Shown: positions 52,257-62,430, counted from the first letter of the stretch. The stretch is DNA of 64,000 nt from Zobellia roscoffensis (GCF_015330165.1 NZ_JADDXT010000002.1:2230504-2294503); one strand, 5' to 3'. The notes: generated by a model not told the origin, from the letters alone. Made by a program: numbers and translations.

Positions 52257-55200
52257 ATGAAAAACTATAAGCAGTTTAGGCTTAGATGCATTAAACCATC
52301 AAAGCTAAAATTGACGATGAAACTACTGTTCTTATGTATTACAGTTTTATCATTTTCTGTGCGAGCTAATGCGTTTACAAAAAATACAGCTCCTCCCGAG
52401 GCAACTGCCTTGGTTTTACAACAATCAGTTTCAGGTACGATCACGGATGCGGATGGGCAGCCAATTCCTGGAGTTTCGGTAGTGGAAAAGGGAACGTCAA
52501 ATGGGGTAGCTTCAGATTTTGACGGTAACTATTCTATAAAAGTATCAAGCAACAATGCTACATTGGTTTTTAGTTCTATAGGATTTGCAAAAAAGGAAAT
52601 ATCCGTAGGAGAGAAAACGGTACTTAATGTACAAATGCAAGAAGATGCCCAATCATTAGAAGAAGTGGTTGTGGTGGCTTACGGTACATCAACCAAAAAA
52701 GATTTAACGGGAGCCGTAGCGGTTATTAGCGCGGACGAATTAAATACTTTTCCTGCTACAACAGTAGATCAAGCATTACAAGGAAAAACAAGTGGTGTTC
52801 AAATTACTTCTAACTCCGGTGCTCCAGGTGCGTCTGTTTCTGTAAATATTCGTGGTGTAGGGTCATTTGGTAGTACCACACCTCTTTATATTGTAGATGG
52901 TTTTCCAACAAGAGATATATCATTTATAAATCCTAATAGTATACAATCACTGTCTGTTCTAAAAGATGCATCTGCTACTGCTCTTTATGGAGTACGTGCA
53001 AGTAATGGTGTTGTTATTATTCAGACCAAGCAGGGTTCAAACGGTAAAGTTCAGGTAGAACTGAATACGTTTGTTGGTTTCCGTACTCAACCTAAAACTA
53101 TTGATGTATTGGGCGTAGAAACATTTGCTCCTTTTGCTGTAGGACTTAGTAATAGTACCGATACGGAAGTTAGTGGTGTAGCTATTCCCTATGACGGTTG
53201 GAATACACCCGGAAACCTTAGGAGTATAGACTGGCAAGATGAAGTATTCAATTCGGCCATTAGTAAGAGCACTACATTAAGTATACGTGGTGGTGGTGAA
53301 AAATCTAAGATAGCTTTTACTGCAGGTGCGTATGATGAAGAAGGAACGCTTATTGGTTCTAAATATAAGAGATATGATTTAGGTTTCAACTCAAGTTTTG
53401 ATATCACGGATAAACTTAGGTTAAAGGCCAATACAAAGTATGTGTCTTCTCAAAGTTTTCTTCCCTTAGGTTCGGGTCGTGGTAGTCTGTTGAATTTATA
53501 CGGAAACATACCTCATTTGGCTCCTGTTGGAGAAGTTAACCTTCAAGGTGATGTCAACCCGACCAACTTACCGGTTGATGCCAATGGTAATTATGGCGCT
53601 TATCCAGATGTAAGCGGTGAAACTTTTCGTGATGGTAGAAACTTTGTAGCTAGAGCAGGTGAATCTGACCGAGATAATATTACAAATACAGTGCTGGCCA
53701 ATATTGGAGCGGAGTGGGATATAGCTGCTGGTTTTTCTACTAAAGTTAATGTAGGTACACGGGTAGATAATTATGCCGGTTGGGTTTTTAATCCAAAGTA
53801 TTACAGGAGTTCCGGTAATGTTGATGTTAGAAATGCTGCTATATATACCTATACACAAAGTACCGACAACCAATGGTTGGCGGAATATATTTTACAATAC
53901 AACAAAACTTTTGCGGACAAGCATAAGGTAGATGTACTAGGCGGTGTTTCCGCACAGCGAACGTATACAAAATATAGCCAGATAGAAGGCACAGGATTTT
54001 TGGACAATAGAATTAGGGATATAGCCCAAGCCGAAGAAATTTCAAACGCTGCAGGTTTTTCAACAAGAGAAACGCTGGCAAGTACGTTTGCTAGGTTAAA
54101 CTATAGTTTTGATAGTAAATATTACGTAACAGGAACTATCCGTAGAGATGGGGTAGGTAACCGTTTTAACTCGGAAAATCTATGGGGTGTTTTTCCTTCA
54201 TTCGCTGCTGGGTGGAATATAGATGAAGAAACCTTCATGAAAAACAGTACGTTCAATATATTGAAATTCAGAGCCAGTTGGGGAGAAACCGGAAATTTTG
54301 ATGGTATCAGTCCTTTTGGTTTCAGTTCTATATTTAATAACGGTACACCTAGAAACGATTCTAGTTACAGCTTTGGAGGAAATAATGTTGTGGGCCTTGC
54401 TCCTGTAGGAGCTTCAAATGCCAACTTAAGGTGGGAAACCCAAGTACAGAGTAATGTTGGTTTTGAGGGAGAGCTTTTGAATAATAGGCTATACTTTACG
54501 GCAGATTACTTTAATCGCGAGTCTTCAGATTTTCTATTCAATATAAATGTTCCTTCTCAGTCGGGTTTTGCAAACAAGCCTGTAAATGGAGGAAGTGTAG
54601 TTAACAAAGGTTTCGAATTCATGGTTGGATATCGGAAGAACGACGGAGATTTTACCTATGATATTTCGGCGAATTTAACAAAAATCAGCAATGAGATAAC
54701 AGAGCTTGATACGCCCTCAAATGAAGTTCGATTTGATAATGAGTTCTTAGACAGCTTCAACGAAGCAGGTTTTTGGTATGATATTACAAGATCGGCTTTG
54801 GGAGGAGAAGTAGGTTCTTTCTATGGTTTTGTTGCCGATGGTATTTTCCAAAACCAAGGAGAGATAGATGCACTTAATGCTGCTGCTCCAAGTGGTTTTT
54901 ATCAAGCAAATGAAACCTCTCCTGGTGATCGCAAATTTGTAGATTTAAATGGAGATGGAGAGATTACTGGTGAAGATCGTGAAGTTATAGGTAGTCCCGT
55001 TCCTGACTTTTACGGAAGTCTAAATTTAAACTTCTCGTACAAGAATTTTGACTTAGGGTTGAATTTTTATGGCTCTTACGGAAACGAAATATTGAACTTG
55101 GTAAAACGTGAACTGGAAAGTGCTTCCGGTTATGGTAATTCTGCATCGTTTTCTAACGTGAGTACAGATTACTTCAATAATAGGTGGAATGGCGAGGGTT

Positions 55201-55541
55201 CTACAAATAGCTACGCCAGAGCTTTAATAGATGATGGTGATATTCAGAATAACAGAGCTTCTAGCTATTTTGTAGAAGATGGATCCTACTTAAGACTACG
55301 TAACCTGAATATTGGCTATAGTCTGCCGGATAAGATAATAGATAAATTGGGTATCTCTTCTTTAAGGATATATGTAAGTACTCAAAATGTATTTACAATT
55401 ACCAATTACTCAGGTTCTGATCCTGAAATAGGTCAGAATTCTGATATACGAGGCAATAGTAGTGTAACAACAAGAGGTATTGATGCGGGTGCATACCCTA
55501 TTTCAGGTACAACAACCCTGGGCTTCAATTTTAAATTTTAA
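52257..55541 (+). CDS. susC: SusC/RagA family TonB-linked outer membrane transporter
   Basis: A 1094-residue receptor; the signal lies at about 20-40 (LFLCITVLSFSVRANA), so the ATG at 52317 is an alternative start. Domains: carboxypeptidase-like (about 58-115, VSGTITDADGQPIPGVSVVEKGT), TonB-box-like LEEVVVVAYGT, plug with the SusC signature NIRGVGSFG, PLYIVDGFPTRDI and LKDASATALYGVRASNGVVIIQTK, then the barrel ending GTTTLGFNFKF. It imports oligosaccharides with the SusD lipoprotein coded 10 bp downstream. The leader between the kelch fusion and this gene (130 bp) has a hairpin that may regulate it. Symbol refers to the family, not to starch specificity. Confidence 0.95.
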   Translation: MKNYKQFRLRCIKPSKLKLTMKLLFLCITVLSFSVRANAFTKNTAPPEATALVLQQSVSGTITDADGQPIPGVSVVEKGTSNGVASDFDGNYSIKVSSNNATLVFSSIGFAKKEISVGEKTVLNVQMQEDAQSLEEVVVVAYGTSTKKDLTGAVAVISADELNTFPATTVDQALQGKTSGVQITSNSGAPGASVSVNIRGVGSFGSTTPLYIVDGFPTRDISFINPNSIQSLSVLKDASATALYGVRASNGVVIIQTKQGSNGKVQVELNTFVGFRTQPKTIDVLGVETFAPFAVGLSNSTDTEVSGVAIPYDGWNTPGNLRSIDWQDEVFNSAISKSTTLSIRGGGEKSKIAFTAGAYDEEGTLIGSKYKRYDLGFNSSFDITDKLRLKANTKYVSSQSFLPLGSGRGSLLNLYGNIPHLAPVGEVNLQGDVNPTNLPVDANGNYGAYPDVSGETFRDGRNFVARAGESDRDNITNTVLANIGAEWDIAAGFSTKVNVGTRVDNYAGWVFNPKYYRSSGNVDVRNAAIYTYTQSTDNQWLAEYILQYNKTFADKHKVDVLGGVSAQRTYTKYSQIEGTGFLDNRIRDIAQAEEISNAAGFSTRETLASTFARLNYSFDSKYYVTGTIRRDGVGNRFNSENLWGVFPSFAAGWNIDEETFMKNSTFNILKFRASWGETGNFDGISPFGFSSIFNNGTPRNDSSYSFGGNNVVGLAPVGASNANLRWETQVQSNVGFEGELLNNRLYFTADYFNRESSDFLFNINVPSQSGFANKPVNGGSVVNKGFEFMVGYRKNDGDFTYDISANLTKISNEITELDTPSNEVRFDNEFLDSFNEAGFWYDITRSALGGEVGSFYGFVADGIFQNQGEIDALNAAAPSGFYQANETSPGDRKFVDLNGDGEITGEDREVIGSPVPDFYGSLNLNFSYKNFDLGLNFYGSYGNEILNLVKRELESASGYGNSASFSNVSTDYFNNRWNGEGSTNSYARALIDDGDIQNNRASSYFVEDGSYLRLRNLNIGYSLPDKIIDKLGISSLRIYVSTQNVFTITNYSGSDPEIGQNSDIRGNSSVTTRGIDAGAYPISGTTTLGFNFKF

Positions 55542-55551
55542 ATATTTAGTT

Positions 55552-57105
55552 ATGAATATTATAAAGAAAAATACAAAGACGTTAATAGTCTATGGTTCTG
55601 TTCTGCTAGCAATGACAGCAGGTTGTTCTGATAACTTCTTGCAAGATACCAATAACAAAGATTTGTCTGAAGGCGTTGTTTTTGGGGCGGATGCTACTGC
55701 AATAGCTGCAGTAACCGGTGTTTATGATGGTTTACAAAACGACTCTCAAGGTGATCCTGGTCTTCCCAATGAATATAATGTGAAGGGTATTTTTAAAATG
55801 GCCAATAACATAACCTTAGATTGGCAAGACCCTAGTGTACGCGAAGATTCTCCCTTTTTTGATTTTGATATCAATCCTGATACAGATATTCCTGTTAAGA
55901 TTTGGCCTAACAACTACCGGGTTATTGGTAGAGCGAACAATGCTTTAAATAATCTTCAGCCGGCTATAGATGCGGGTAGTATTAGTGAGGACTTGGGTAA
56001 AAGGTTGATAGGAGAAGTTTTGGTTATAAGAGCGGTATCATATCAATACCTGGCGGCAGTTTATGGAGGGGTTCCATTGGTATTAAGTATTGATGACGAT
56101 CCTTTCAAAGGAAGGGATTCACAAGAAGCGGTTTTTCAGCAAATAGTTGCAGACATGCAAGATGCGGTAAACAGGCTTCCGTGGACTTATGATGGAGAAA
56201 AGGGAAGAGTCACCAAAGGAACGGCCTATGCTATTTTAGGAAATGCACACATGTGGTTGGGTCAATATGCCGAAGCCGTTACAGCATTTGAAGCAATAGA
56301 AGCGGGTGGCGTAACTTCGTTAGAACCTAATTTTTTAGATATCCATTCTGTATCAAACCGCAATGGAGTAGAATCTCTATTTGAACTTCAGTGGGCCGCA
56401 AACGGAGATTTAGGTTGGAATAGAAATGATGAGGTCAATATTTTGCAATTATTTGCCATGCCAACGGATATAACCGGTGGTGGTGGATTTACAGGTATTC
56501 CTACCAAAGAGTTATATGATTCTTTTGAAGAAGGAGATTTAAGACGCCAGGCGACTATTATAGGCCCAGGAGAAGAACATCCCGATCCGTTAATCAATAT
56601 TATAGATTATGACGGGGTAGATATCAATACGTGTGGAACAGTAGAGGAACCATGGGTAGGTGGTACACCTGATCAAAGAAGTGGATACTGGGGCGTAAAA
56701 AGTTGGAGAGACCCAAATATTGATGGTTGGGGAAGAACCGTTCTTTTTGGAAACCAAGGCCATATTTGGATACGCTATGGGGAAGTTTTGCTAAGTCTGG
56801 CAGAATCTGCATTTAAGGATGGCCAAACTGCAAAAGCACAGGCTGCTTTTGATCGTGTTAGAAATAGAGCTTGGAATGGTACAGCACCTGCAAAGACAGT
56901 TTCTTTAGATAATATATTAGAAGAATACAGACATGAACTGGGCGGGGAGTATTCGCTTTGGCCTGTAATTAGACGATCGGGAGAAGCAGCCAACTTCATT
57001 CAGTCTAGATACGGTGTAAGTATACCTAGTGGACATGAATTGGTGCCACTACCAAATTCAGAATTAAGTATAAACCCTAATCTAGAACAGAACCAAGGGT
57101 ATTAA
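55552..57105 (+). CDS. susD: RagB/SusD family nutrient-binding lipoprotein
   Basis: From ATG 55552 the protein has 517 residues; the in-frame extension upstream overlaps susC and is not credible. Lipobox MTAGC (Cys25) is followed by SDNFLQDTNNKDLSEG. The SusD features are present: ALNNLQPAIDAG, ISYQYLAAVYGGVPLVL-like segment near 160, GKVTKGTAYAILGNAHMWLGQYAEAV-type TPR part, and the C-terminal EEYRHELGGEYSLWPVIRRSG. SusD caps the SusC barrel at the cell surface and binds the glycan. A strong terminator lies 28 bp after the stop. Confidence 0.94.
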   Translation: MNIIKKNTKTLIVYGSVLLAMTAGCSDNFLQDTNNKDLSEGVVFGADATAIAAVTGVYDGLQNDSQGDPGLPNEYNVKGIFKMANNITLDWQDPSVREDSPFFDFDINPDTDIPVKIWPNNYRVIGRANNALNNLQPAIDAGSISEDLGKRLIGEVLVIRAVSYQYLAAVYGGVPLVLSIDDDPFKGRDSQEAVFQQIVADMQDAVNRLPWTYDGEKGRVTKGTAYAILGNAHMWLGQYAEAVTAFEAIEAGGVTSLEPNFLDIHSVSNRNGVESLFELQWAANGDLGWNRNDEVNILQLFAMPTDITGGGGFTGIPTKELYDSFEEGDLRRQATIIGPGEEHPDPLINIIDYDGVDINTCGTVEEPWVGGTPDQRSGYWGVKSWRDPNIDGWGRTVLFGNQGHIWIRYGEVLLSLAESAFKDGQTAKAQAAFDRVRNRAWNGTAPAKTVSLDNILEEYRHELGGEYSLWPVIRRSGEAANFIQSRYGVSIPSGHELVPLPNSELSINPNLEQNQGY

Positions 57106-57133
57106 AATAGTTTGTTGAGTTAGAGTTAGTTTT

Positions 57134-57169
57134 AAGGGCTTTGAAAGTAGTTGTTCAAAGCCCTTTTTT
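57134..57169 (+). terminator. Strong intrinsic terminator after susD
   Basis: AAGGGCTTTGAA (57134-57145) pairs with TTCAAAGCCCTT (57154-57165) over an eight-base loop and runs into TTTTTT. It separates the SusCD genes from the FG-GAP lipoprotein gene or limits read-through into it. Confidence 0.9.
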
Positions 57170-57183
57170 ATAATTTTTTCCAT

Positions 57184-60100
57184 ATGAAAAAAGCATGTAT
57201 CAGTTTTCTTTTTTTAACCGTGTTCATCTCTTGTACTGAGCAAAGAAAAACGCAATTCAGCCTTATGTCAGATACTGATACGGGCATTGATTTTTCAAAC
57301 GATATAGTAGAGACGGATAGTTTAAATTATTTCAACTATCCATATATGTACATGGGTGGTGGTGTTTCTGCTGGAGATGTCAATAATGATGGGCTTGTAG
57401 ATTTGTTTTTTACGGCCAATATGGAACCGAATAAATTATATTTAAACAAAGGAGATTTTCAATTTGAAGATATTACGGAGGTAGCCCAAGTTGCCGGTGA
57501 TGATCGCTGGTTTACGGGCACTACTATGGTAGATATAAATAATGATGGATATTTAGATATCTATGTAAGTGTTTCTGGAAAAGGGGAAAATCGTAGAAAT
57601 TTGCTCTATGTTAATAACGGTAGTTCTGCACCTTCAGGATTGGTTACATTTACAGAAAAAGCTGAAGAATATGGTATTGACCATAACGGGCATACCACAC
57701 AGAGTACATTTTTTGATTATGATAATGATGGGGATTTAGACCTCTATCTCGCAAATTATTCACCCACTCCGTTTAATAGTCCTGTAGAGTTTTATCAAAG
57801 CAAAGCAGCGTTTCCTAAGTTGGCGGATTCAGATATCTTATTCAAGAATAATGGCAATGGTGGTTTTGTTGATGTGACAGAAGAAGCGGGTATATTAAAT
57901 TTTGGGCTGTCCTTAAGCGCAACAGTCTCTGATTTTAATGGTGATGGATGGCAGGATATTTATGTGTCCAACGATTTTGATTCAGCAGATTTTATGTATA
58001 TCAATAATAAGAACGGGACGTTTAAAGAAGTTGCACTTTCCGTTTTAAAACATACGGCTCAATACGGTATGGGAGCAGATATAGCGGATTATAACAATGA
58101 TAATTTAGTAGATATAGCACAGGTAGACATGACCCCTGAAGACAATAAAAGGTCTAAGGCTAATATGGCCAGTATGAATCCTCTAGGTTTTTCTAAAATG
58201 GTAAACGCAGGGTTAAACTATCAATATATGCAGAATAGTCTTCAGCTGAATAGAGGTGAAGATTCAAATGGAAATCCGGTTTTTAGCGAAGTATCTCGTT
58301 TAGCGGGTATTTCTACTACAGATTGGAGTTGGTCTGTTCTTTTTTCAGATCTAGATAATGATGGTTGGAAAGATATTACCATTTCAAACGGTACGAGAAG
58401 AGATATTAATAACAGGGATTATTTTTTAAAGTTACAATCAAGAAATCACTTTGGGGGAGTTAAACTATCTGCAGAGGAGATTCAAAAAATACCCTCGGAG
58501 AAAATTGCTAATTATGTTTTTAGAAACAATAAAGACCTCACTTTTAAAAATATGGTGGATGAATGGGGTTGGGAAGAAAAAACCTTTTCGAACGGTGCCG
58601 CTTATGCAGACCTTGATAATGATGGCGATTTGGATTTTGTGATTAATAATATAGACCATAAAGCATCAATTTATAAGAACAATAATTCAGATAACAATAA
58701 CTATTTGAAGGTAATCTTGCAAGGCCCTAAAACCAATACAAATGGATTAGGAGCTAAAATTTATGTAACCACGGATAGTTTAGAGCAATTTAGTGAATTG
58801 ACATTAACTAGAGGGTTTCAGTCTTCTGTTCCACCAGAAGCGCATTTTGGCTTGGGTAAAGAAACAATGGTAAAATCTGTGAAGATTGTTTGGCCTGATG
58901 GCACGATCTCATTAGTAGAAAATGTTGGAGTCAATCAGACGGTGAGCATTGATATTTTAACGGCAAAGGAATCTAAAGTCAAACAGAAGATTGGGAAAAG
59001 GATTTTTAATAGTGTTGAGTCGGATTCATTAGGTATCGATTTTGTACATGCTGAAAATGTATATGATGATTATTTAGATGAGCCACTTTTGCCACATCAA
59101 ACCTCTATGCTAGGTTCTGGTCTAGCGGTAGCTGATGTTAATGGAGATGGATTGGAAGATTTTTATGTAGGAGGAGCATCAGAACAAGAAGGAGCACTTT
59201 TTATGCAGAACAATGAAGGTAAGTTTCATAGGTCTAATATAGAGGTGTGGCAAAGAGATAGCAAACATGAAGATATTGGCGCTTTATTTTTTGATTACGA
59301 CAATGATGGCGATGCAGATTTGTATGTGGTAAGTGGGGGAAATGAAAAAAGTGATGACGCTAACTTTTTTCAAGATCGGTTATATGAGAATAATGGGGAT
59401 GGTATCTTCATGAAAACAATGAATGTTTTGCCTTACATGAATACAAGCGGCTCTAGAGTAGTGGCGGGTGATTATGATAATGATGGTGACCAAGACCTTT
59501 TCGTAGGAGGTAGATTGGTAGCTGGTCAATATCCGTGGCCTACAAAAAGTTATATCCTGAAAAACGAAGGAGGTATTTTTGAAGATGTAACAGAACAATT
59601 AGCACCAGACTTTAACCAATTGGGAATGATAACAGATGCCCGTTGGACAGATTTTGATGGAAATGGTACGCTGGACCTTATTGTAGTAGGTGAGTGGACT
59701 CCCATTCTTTTTTATAGCAATGTAAATGGAGTTTTTAAGAATGTTACAGATGCTACAGGGCTTGAAAATACAAGTGGGTGGTGGTCAAGCATAACCGAAA
59801 GTGATTTTGATGCTGATGGAGATATGGATTATGTGGTGGGTAATCTTGGGTTAAACTATAAATATCAGGCATCAATAGAAGCTCCTTTTGAAGTATATGC
59901 AGATGACTTTGATGAAAATGGTAGAAAAGACATTGTGCTGAGTTATTATAATTTTGGAAAATTATTTCCAGTTCGGGGCAAGTCCTGTTCATCGCAACAA
60001 ATGCCATCTTTGAGCAAAAAGTTTGAAGATTATAATTCTTTTGCTTCAGCAGAACTAGATGAAATTTATGGCAAAGAAAAACTGGTAGAAGCAGAGATTC

Positions 60101-60501
60101 ACTATCAGGCAGAAACCTTTGCAACTAGCTATATCGAAAATTTAGGAAATGGAAAATTTGGCTTAACTAAGCTTCCAAACGAAGCACAATTTTCATCGGT
60201 AAATAAAATCATATCAGAGGATTTTGATAAAGATGGACTTAAAGATATTGTCGTTGCAGGAAATCTTTACGCATCAGAAATTGAGACGCCTAGAAACGAC
60301 TCTAGTATAGGTGCATTTTTAAAAGGTGATGGCAATGGAAATTTTGTAGCCACTAAAAATCAAGATAATGGCTTGTATTTAGACGGTGACGTAAAAGATG
60401 CAAGTTTGATTCATATAAAAGGGAATAAATTCATTATTTCCGTACGTAATAATGATACATTACAATTTGTGAAAATTACAAACCCAGCGGGCAATATGTA
60501 A
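57184..60501 (+). CDS. Large FG-GAP/VCBS repeat lipoprotein with UnbV/ASPIC segment
   Basis: From ATG 57184 (MKKACISFLFLTVFISC) the protein has 1105 residues with lipobox FISC (about Cys17). Many FG-GAP/VCBS repeats carry calcium-loop motifs (DVNNDGLVDLF, DINNDGYLDIYVS, DYDNDGDLDLYLAN, DFNGDGWQDIYVS, DVNGDGLEDFYVGG, DYDNDGDQDLFVGG). Between them at about 520-600 is an ASPIC/UnbV-type segment (FGLGKETMVKSVKIVWPDGTI). Proteins of this kind are common beside SusCD genes in flavobacteria and are thought to be surface binding proteins; no enzymatic site is seen. It follows a terminator, so its expression may be lower than susCD or separately controlled. Confidence 0.85.
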   Translation: MKKACISFLFLTVFISCTEQRKTQFSLMSDTDTGIDFSNDIVETDSLNYFNYPYMYMGGGVSAGDVNNDGLVDLFFTANMEPNKLYLNKGDFQFEDITEVAQVAGDDRWFTGTTMVDINNDGYLDIYVSVSGKGENRRNLLYVNNGSSAPSGLVTFTEKAEEYGIDHNGHTTQSTFFDYDNDGDLDLYLANYSPTPFNSPVEFYQSKAAFPKLADSDILFKNNGNGGFVDVTEEAGILNFGLSLSATVSDFNGDGWQDIYVSNDFDSADFMYINNKNGTFKEVALSVLKHTAQYGMGADIADYNNDNLVDIAQVDMTPEDNKRSKANMASMNPLGFSKMVNAGLNYQYMQNSLQLNRGEDSNGNPVFSEVSRLAGISTTDWSWSVLFSDLDNDGWKDITISNGTRRDINNRDYFLKLQSRNHFGGVKLSAEEIQKIPSEKIANYVFRNNKDLTFKNMVDEWGWEEKTFSNGAAYADLDNDGDLDFVINNIDHKASIYKNNNSDNNNYLKVILQGPKTNTNGLGAKIYVTTDSLEQFSELTLTRGFQSSVPPEAHFGLGKETMVKSVKIVWPDGTISLVENVGVNQTVSIDILTAKESKVKQKIGKRIFNSVESDSLGIDFVHAENVYDDYLDEPLLPHQTSMLGSGLAVADVNGDGLEDFYVGGASEQEGALFMQNNEGKFHRSNIEVWQRDSKHEDIGALFFDYDNDGDADLYVVSGGNEKSDDANFFQDRLYENNGDGIFMKTMNVLPYMNTSGSRVVAGDYDNDGDQDLFVGGRLVAGQYPWPTKSYILKNEGGIFEDVTEQLAPDFNQLGMITDARWTDFDGNGTLDLIVVGEWTPILFYSNVNGVFKNVTDATGLENTSGWWSSITESDFDADGDMDYVVGNLGLNYKYQASIEAPFEVYADDFDENGRKDIVLSYYNFGKLFPVRGKSCSSQQMPSLSKKFEDYNSFASAELDEIYGKEKLVEAEIHYQAETFATSYIENLGNGKFGLTKLPNEAQFSSVNKIISEDFDKDGLKDIVVAGNLYASEIETPRNDSSIGAFLKGDGNGNFVATKNQDNGLYLDGDVKDASLIHIKGNKFIISVRNNDTLQFVKITNPAGNM

Positions 60502-60665
60502 TAGCTCATATTGTGAAAATGATAGGGTAGTTAGGTTGATTTTTGATGTAGGATCTGGATCCTAGAAAATATCTAGCCTATTTCTAAAAATCAAAATAGT
60601 TCGCGGTCTTCTGATTGAATGTGGCACCCTTTCTTAATATCCTGGTAAAAATTTCCATGTTCGTT

Positions 60666-60893
60666 TCATGTATTGTTCATACCCATACCCAATATGATAT
60701 ATATCGTTCCTCCGTCAGTTCGTTTGTCTCGTGTAGCCTCACCCAAATTCATTTGAGGTTGTGTAGTTAGTAGAAGGACTATTACAACAGCTGATAAAAT
60801 CACATATGGACTTTGAATCATATAAAGTGAAGCGGCAAGCGGAAGTATGAACAGGAGGACTAAGTATAATATGATGGAAAGTGCAACCTTCAT
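60666..60893 (-). pseudogene. Short membrane protein, possibly a truncated isoprenylcysteine-methyltransferase-like gene
   Basis: A 75-codon frame in the 468-bp gap between the FG-GAP gene and the sulfatase gene. It has two hydrophobic segments (about 3-22 and 28-45) and then LGEATRDKRTDGGTIYIILGMG. That order resembles the N-terminus of isoprenylcysteine carboxylmethyltransferase-like membrane proteins, whose SAM-binding C-terminal half is absent; the frame ends abruptly and nothing similar follows in the other frames. It could equally be a genuine small membrane protein. The rest of the gap shows no feature. Confidence 0.35.
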
Positions 60894-60969
60894 TTCATTC
60901 TGACAAGTTTAATTGTACTTAACCCTTCAGCCTCTTTTGCATTAGGAACTATTGGGTGGCATTTTAGTG

Positions 60970-62430
60970 CTAAAGCCTATCAGGATTAAAAGGGGTGGTT
61001 GGTACTTTTCCGCTTACATTTTCTTCTAAAAGCGCTTTGAGTTCAGACTTTATTTGCTTGTAATTGACATCACGTGCTAAATTATTAAACTCTTTTGGGT
61101 CTTGTATTTGGTCATACAATTCCTCGCCTTCTTTGTCCTCGTTCCAATCCGTATAGCGCCATTTGTTAGTACGTACGCTTCTGCCCATAACAGGGTTTCC
61201 GTTACCTGGTCTAAGTACTTGGGTATAAGCGTGGCCTTCCCAGTTCAGATTGGGTTCCTCTAATAAAGGCGTCAGATTTTTTCCGGGCTGTTTATTTGGA
61301 GGGGTTAAGTTGCACAACTTCGCTACTGTGGGGTAGATATCAATAAATTCTACTATTTCGTCACACTTGGTGCCATTTCCTGCTGCACCGGGTGCATAGA
61401 TAAACATAGGAGCTTTAGCAGATTCTTCAAACAAGCATCGCTTTTGCCAGATTCCCTGATGCTCTCCCAAATGATACCCATGGTCACTCCATAAAACAAT
61501 AATAGTATTGTCCATCAACTTGTTTTCTTCCAAGGCATCCAACAAGAGTCCAACTTGGGCATCTATAAAGGAAACAGTAGCGTAATAAGCTTGTTTAGCT
61601 TCCAAACAAACAGATTCTGGCAATCCGTAGTGCGCTACTTTACAATTATGGGCAAGAGCAGCAAAGGGGATGTCAGCTCTATCATCTTCCGGTGCATATG
61701 GAATGCTTATAGAATCTATAGGATACAAATCGAAATACTTCTTAGGTGCCACATAAGGCGTGTGGGGCCTAAAAAAGCCTACACCAAGAAAAAATGGGTC
61801 TTTTTTATGTTTTTCAATTTGCTTAATGGCTTCCACAGTAATCATACCATCGGTCTGCTCGTTATCTTCGCCTTCAGCTCTTAGCCAGCTCAGTGCAGCG
61901 CTAATTTTTCGGTGAGGCTCCGCATTTGTTATAAGATGTTCCTCGTCTTTATCTCGTCCTTTAGGATTAAAAACTTCCTGCCAAGAAGCAGGGTCGTCAT
62001 GCCCATTGGTGCCGATAGCCGCAGGAACATTGTAATGATATAATTTTCCTACTCGACCTACCCAATACCCTTGGTCCTTAAAAAGTTGGGGAAGGGTAGT
62101 AATATTGGGGACTTCATCTCTAAAGTGTGCATCAAGGTCGTACACTTTAATAGCATCTGGTCTTAAACCCGTCATGACAGAAGCTCTGGAAGGATTACAA
62201 AGTGGAATCTGGCAATACGCTTTATTAAACTGAACTCCCATTTTGGATAGCCTATCAAAGTTTGGTGTTTTGGCTACAGAATCTCCATATGAAGCTAAGC
62301 TGGTGGTGAGGTCGTCTACTGCAATAAATAGTACATTAGGTTTTGCGCTGTTCTTTTCCTGACTCGATAAAAATATAGGAACAAAAATGAGTAGTGTAAG
62401 TAATCTGATGTGTAATTTGAAAAATAGCAT
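60970..62430 (-). CDS. Secreted sulfatase, family S1 (iduronate-2-sulfatase-like)
   Basis: From ATG 62430 the protein has 486 residues with a signal peptide (about 1-23, IFLSSQ). The formylglycine signature is CNPSR (Cys78), preceded by metal ligands Asp39 and Asp40 in FIAVDD; other parts are TIIVLWSDHGYHLGEHQGIWQK with the metal Asp/His and KAPMFIYAPG. This arrangement, with the DHGYHLGEH stretch, is that of iduronate-2-sulfatase-like enzymes. It removes sulfate esters from glycans in the periplasm after its cysteine is oxidised to formylglycine. It converges with the FG-GAP gene at the end of the polysaccharide locus and has its own promoter. Confidence 0.92.
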   Translation of the reverse strand: MLFFKLHIRLLTLLIFVPIFLSSQEKNSAKPNVLFIAVDDLTTSLASYGDSVAKTPNFDRLSKMGVQFNKAYCQIPLCNPSRASVMTGLRPDAIKVYDLDAHFRDEVPNITTLPQLFKDQGYWVGRVGKLYHYNVPAAIGTNGHDDPASWQEVFNPKGRDKDEEHLITNAEPHRKISAALSWLRAEGEDNEQTDGMITVEAIKQIEKHKKDPFFLGVGFFRPHTPYVAPKKYFDLYPIDSISIPYAPEDDRADIPFAALAHNCKVAHYGLPESVCLEAKQAYYATVSFIDAQVGLLLDALEENKLMDNTIIVLWSDHGYHLGEHQGIWQKRCLFEESAKAPMFIYAPGAAGNGTKCDEIVEFIDIYPTVAKLCNLTPPNKQPGKNLTPLLEEPNLNWEGHAYTQVLRPGNGNPVMGRSVRTNKWRYTDWNEDKEGEELYDQIQDPKEFNNLARDVNYKQIKSELKALLEENVSGKVPTTPFNPDRL

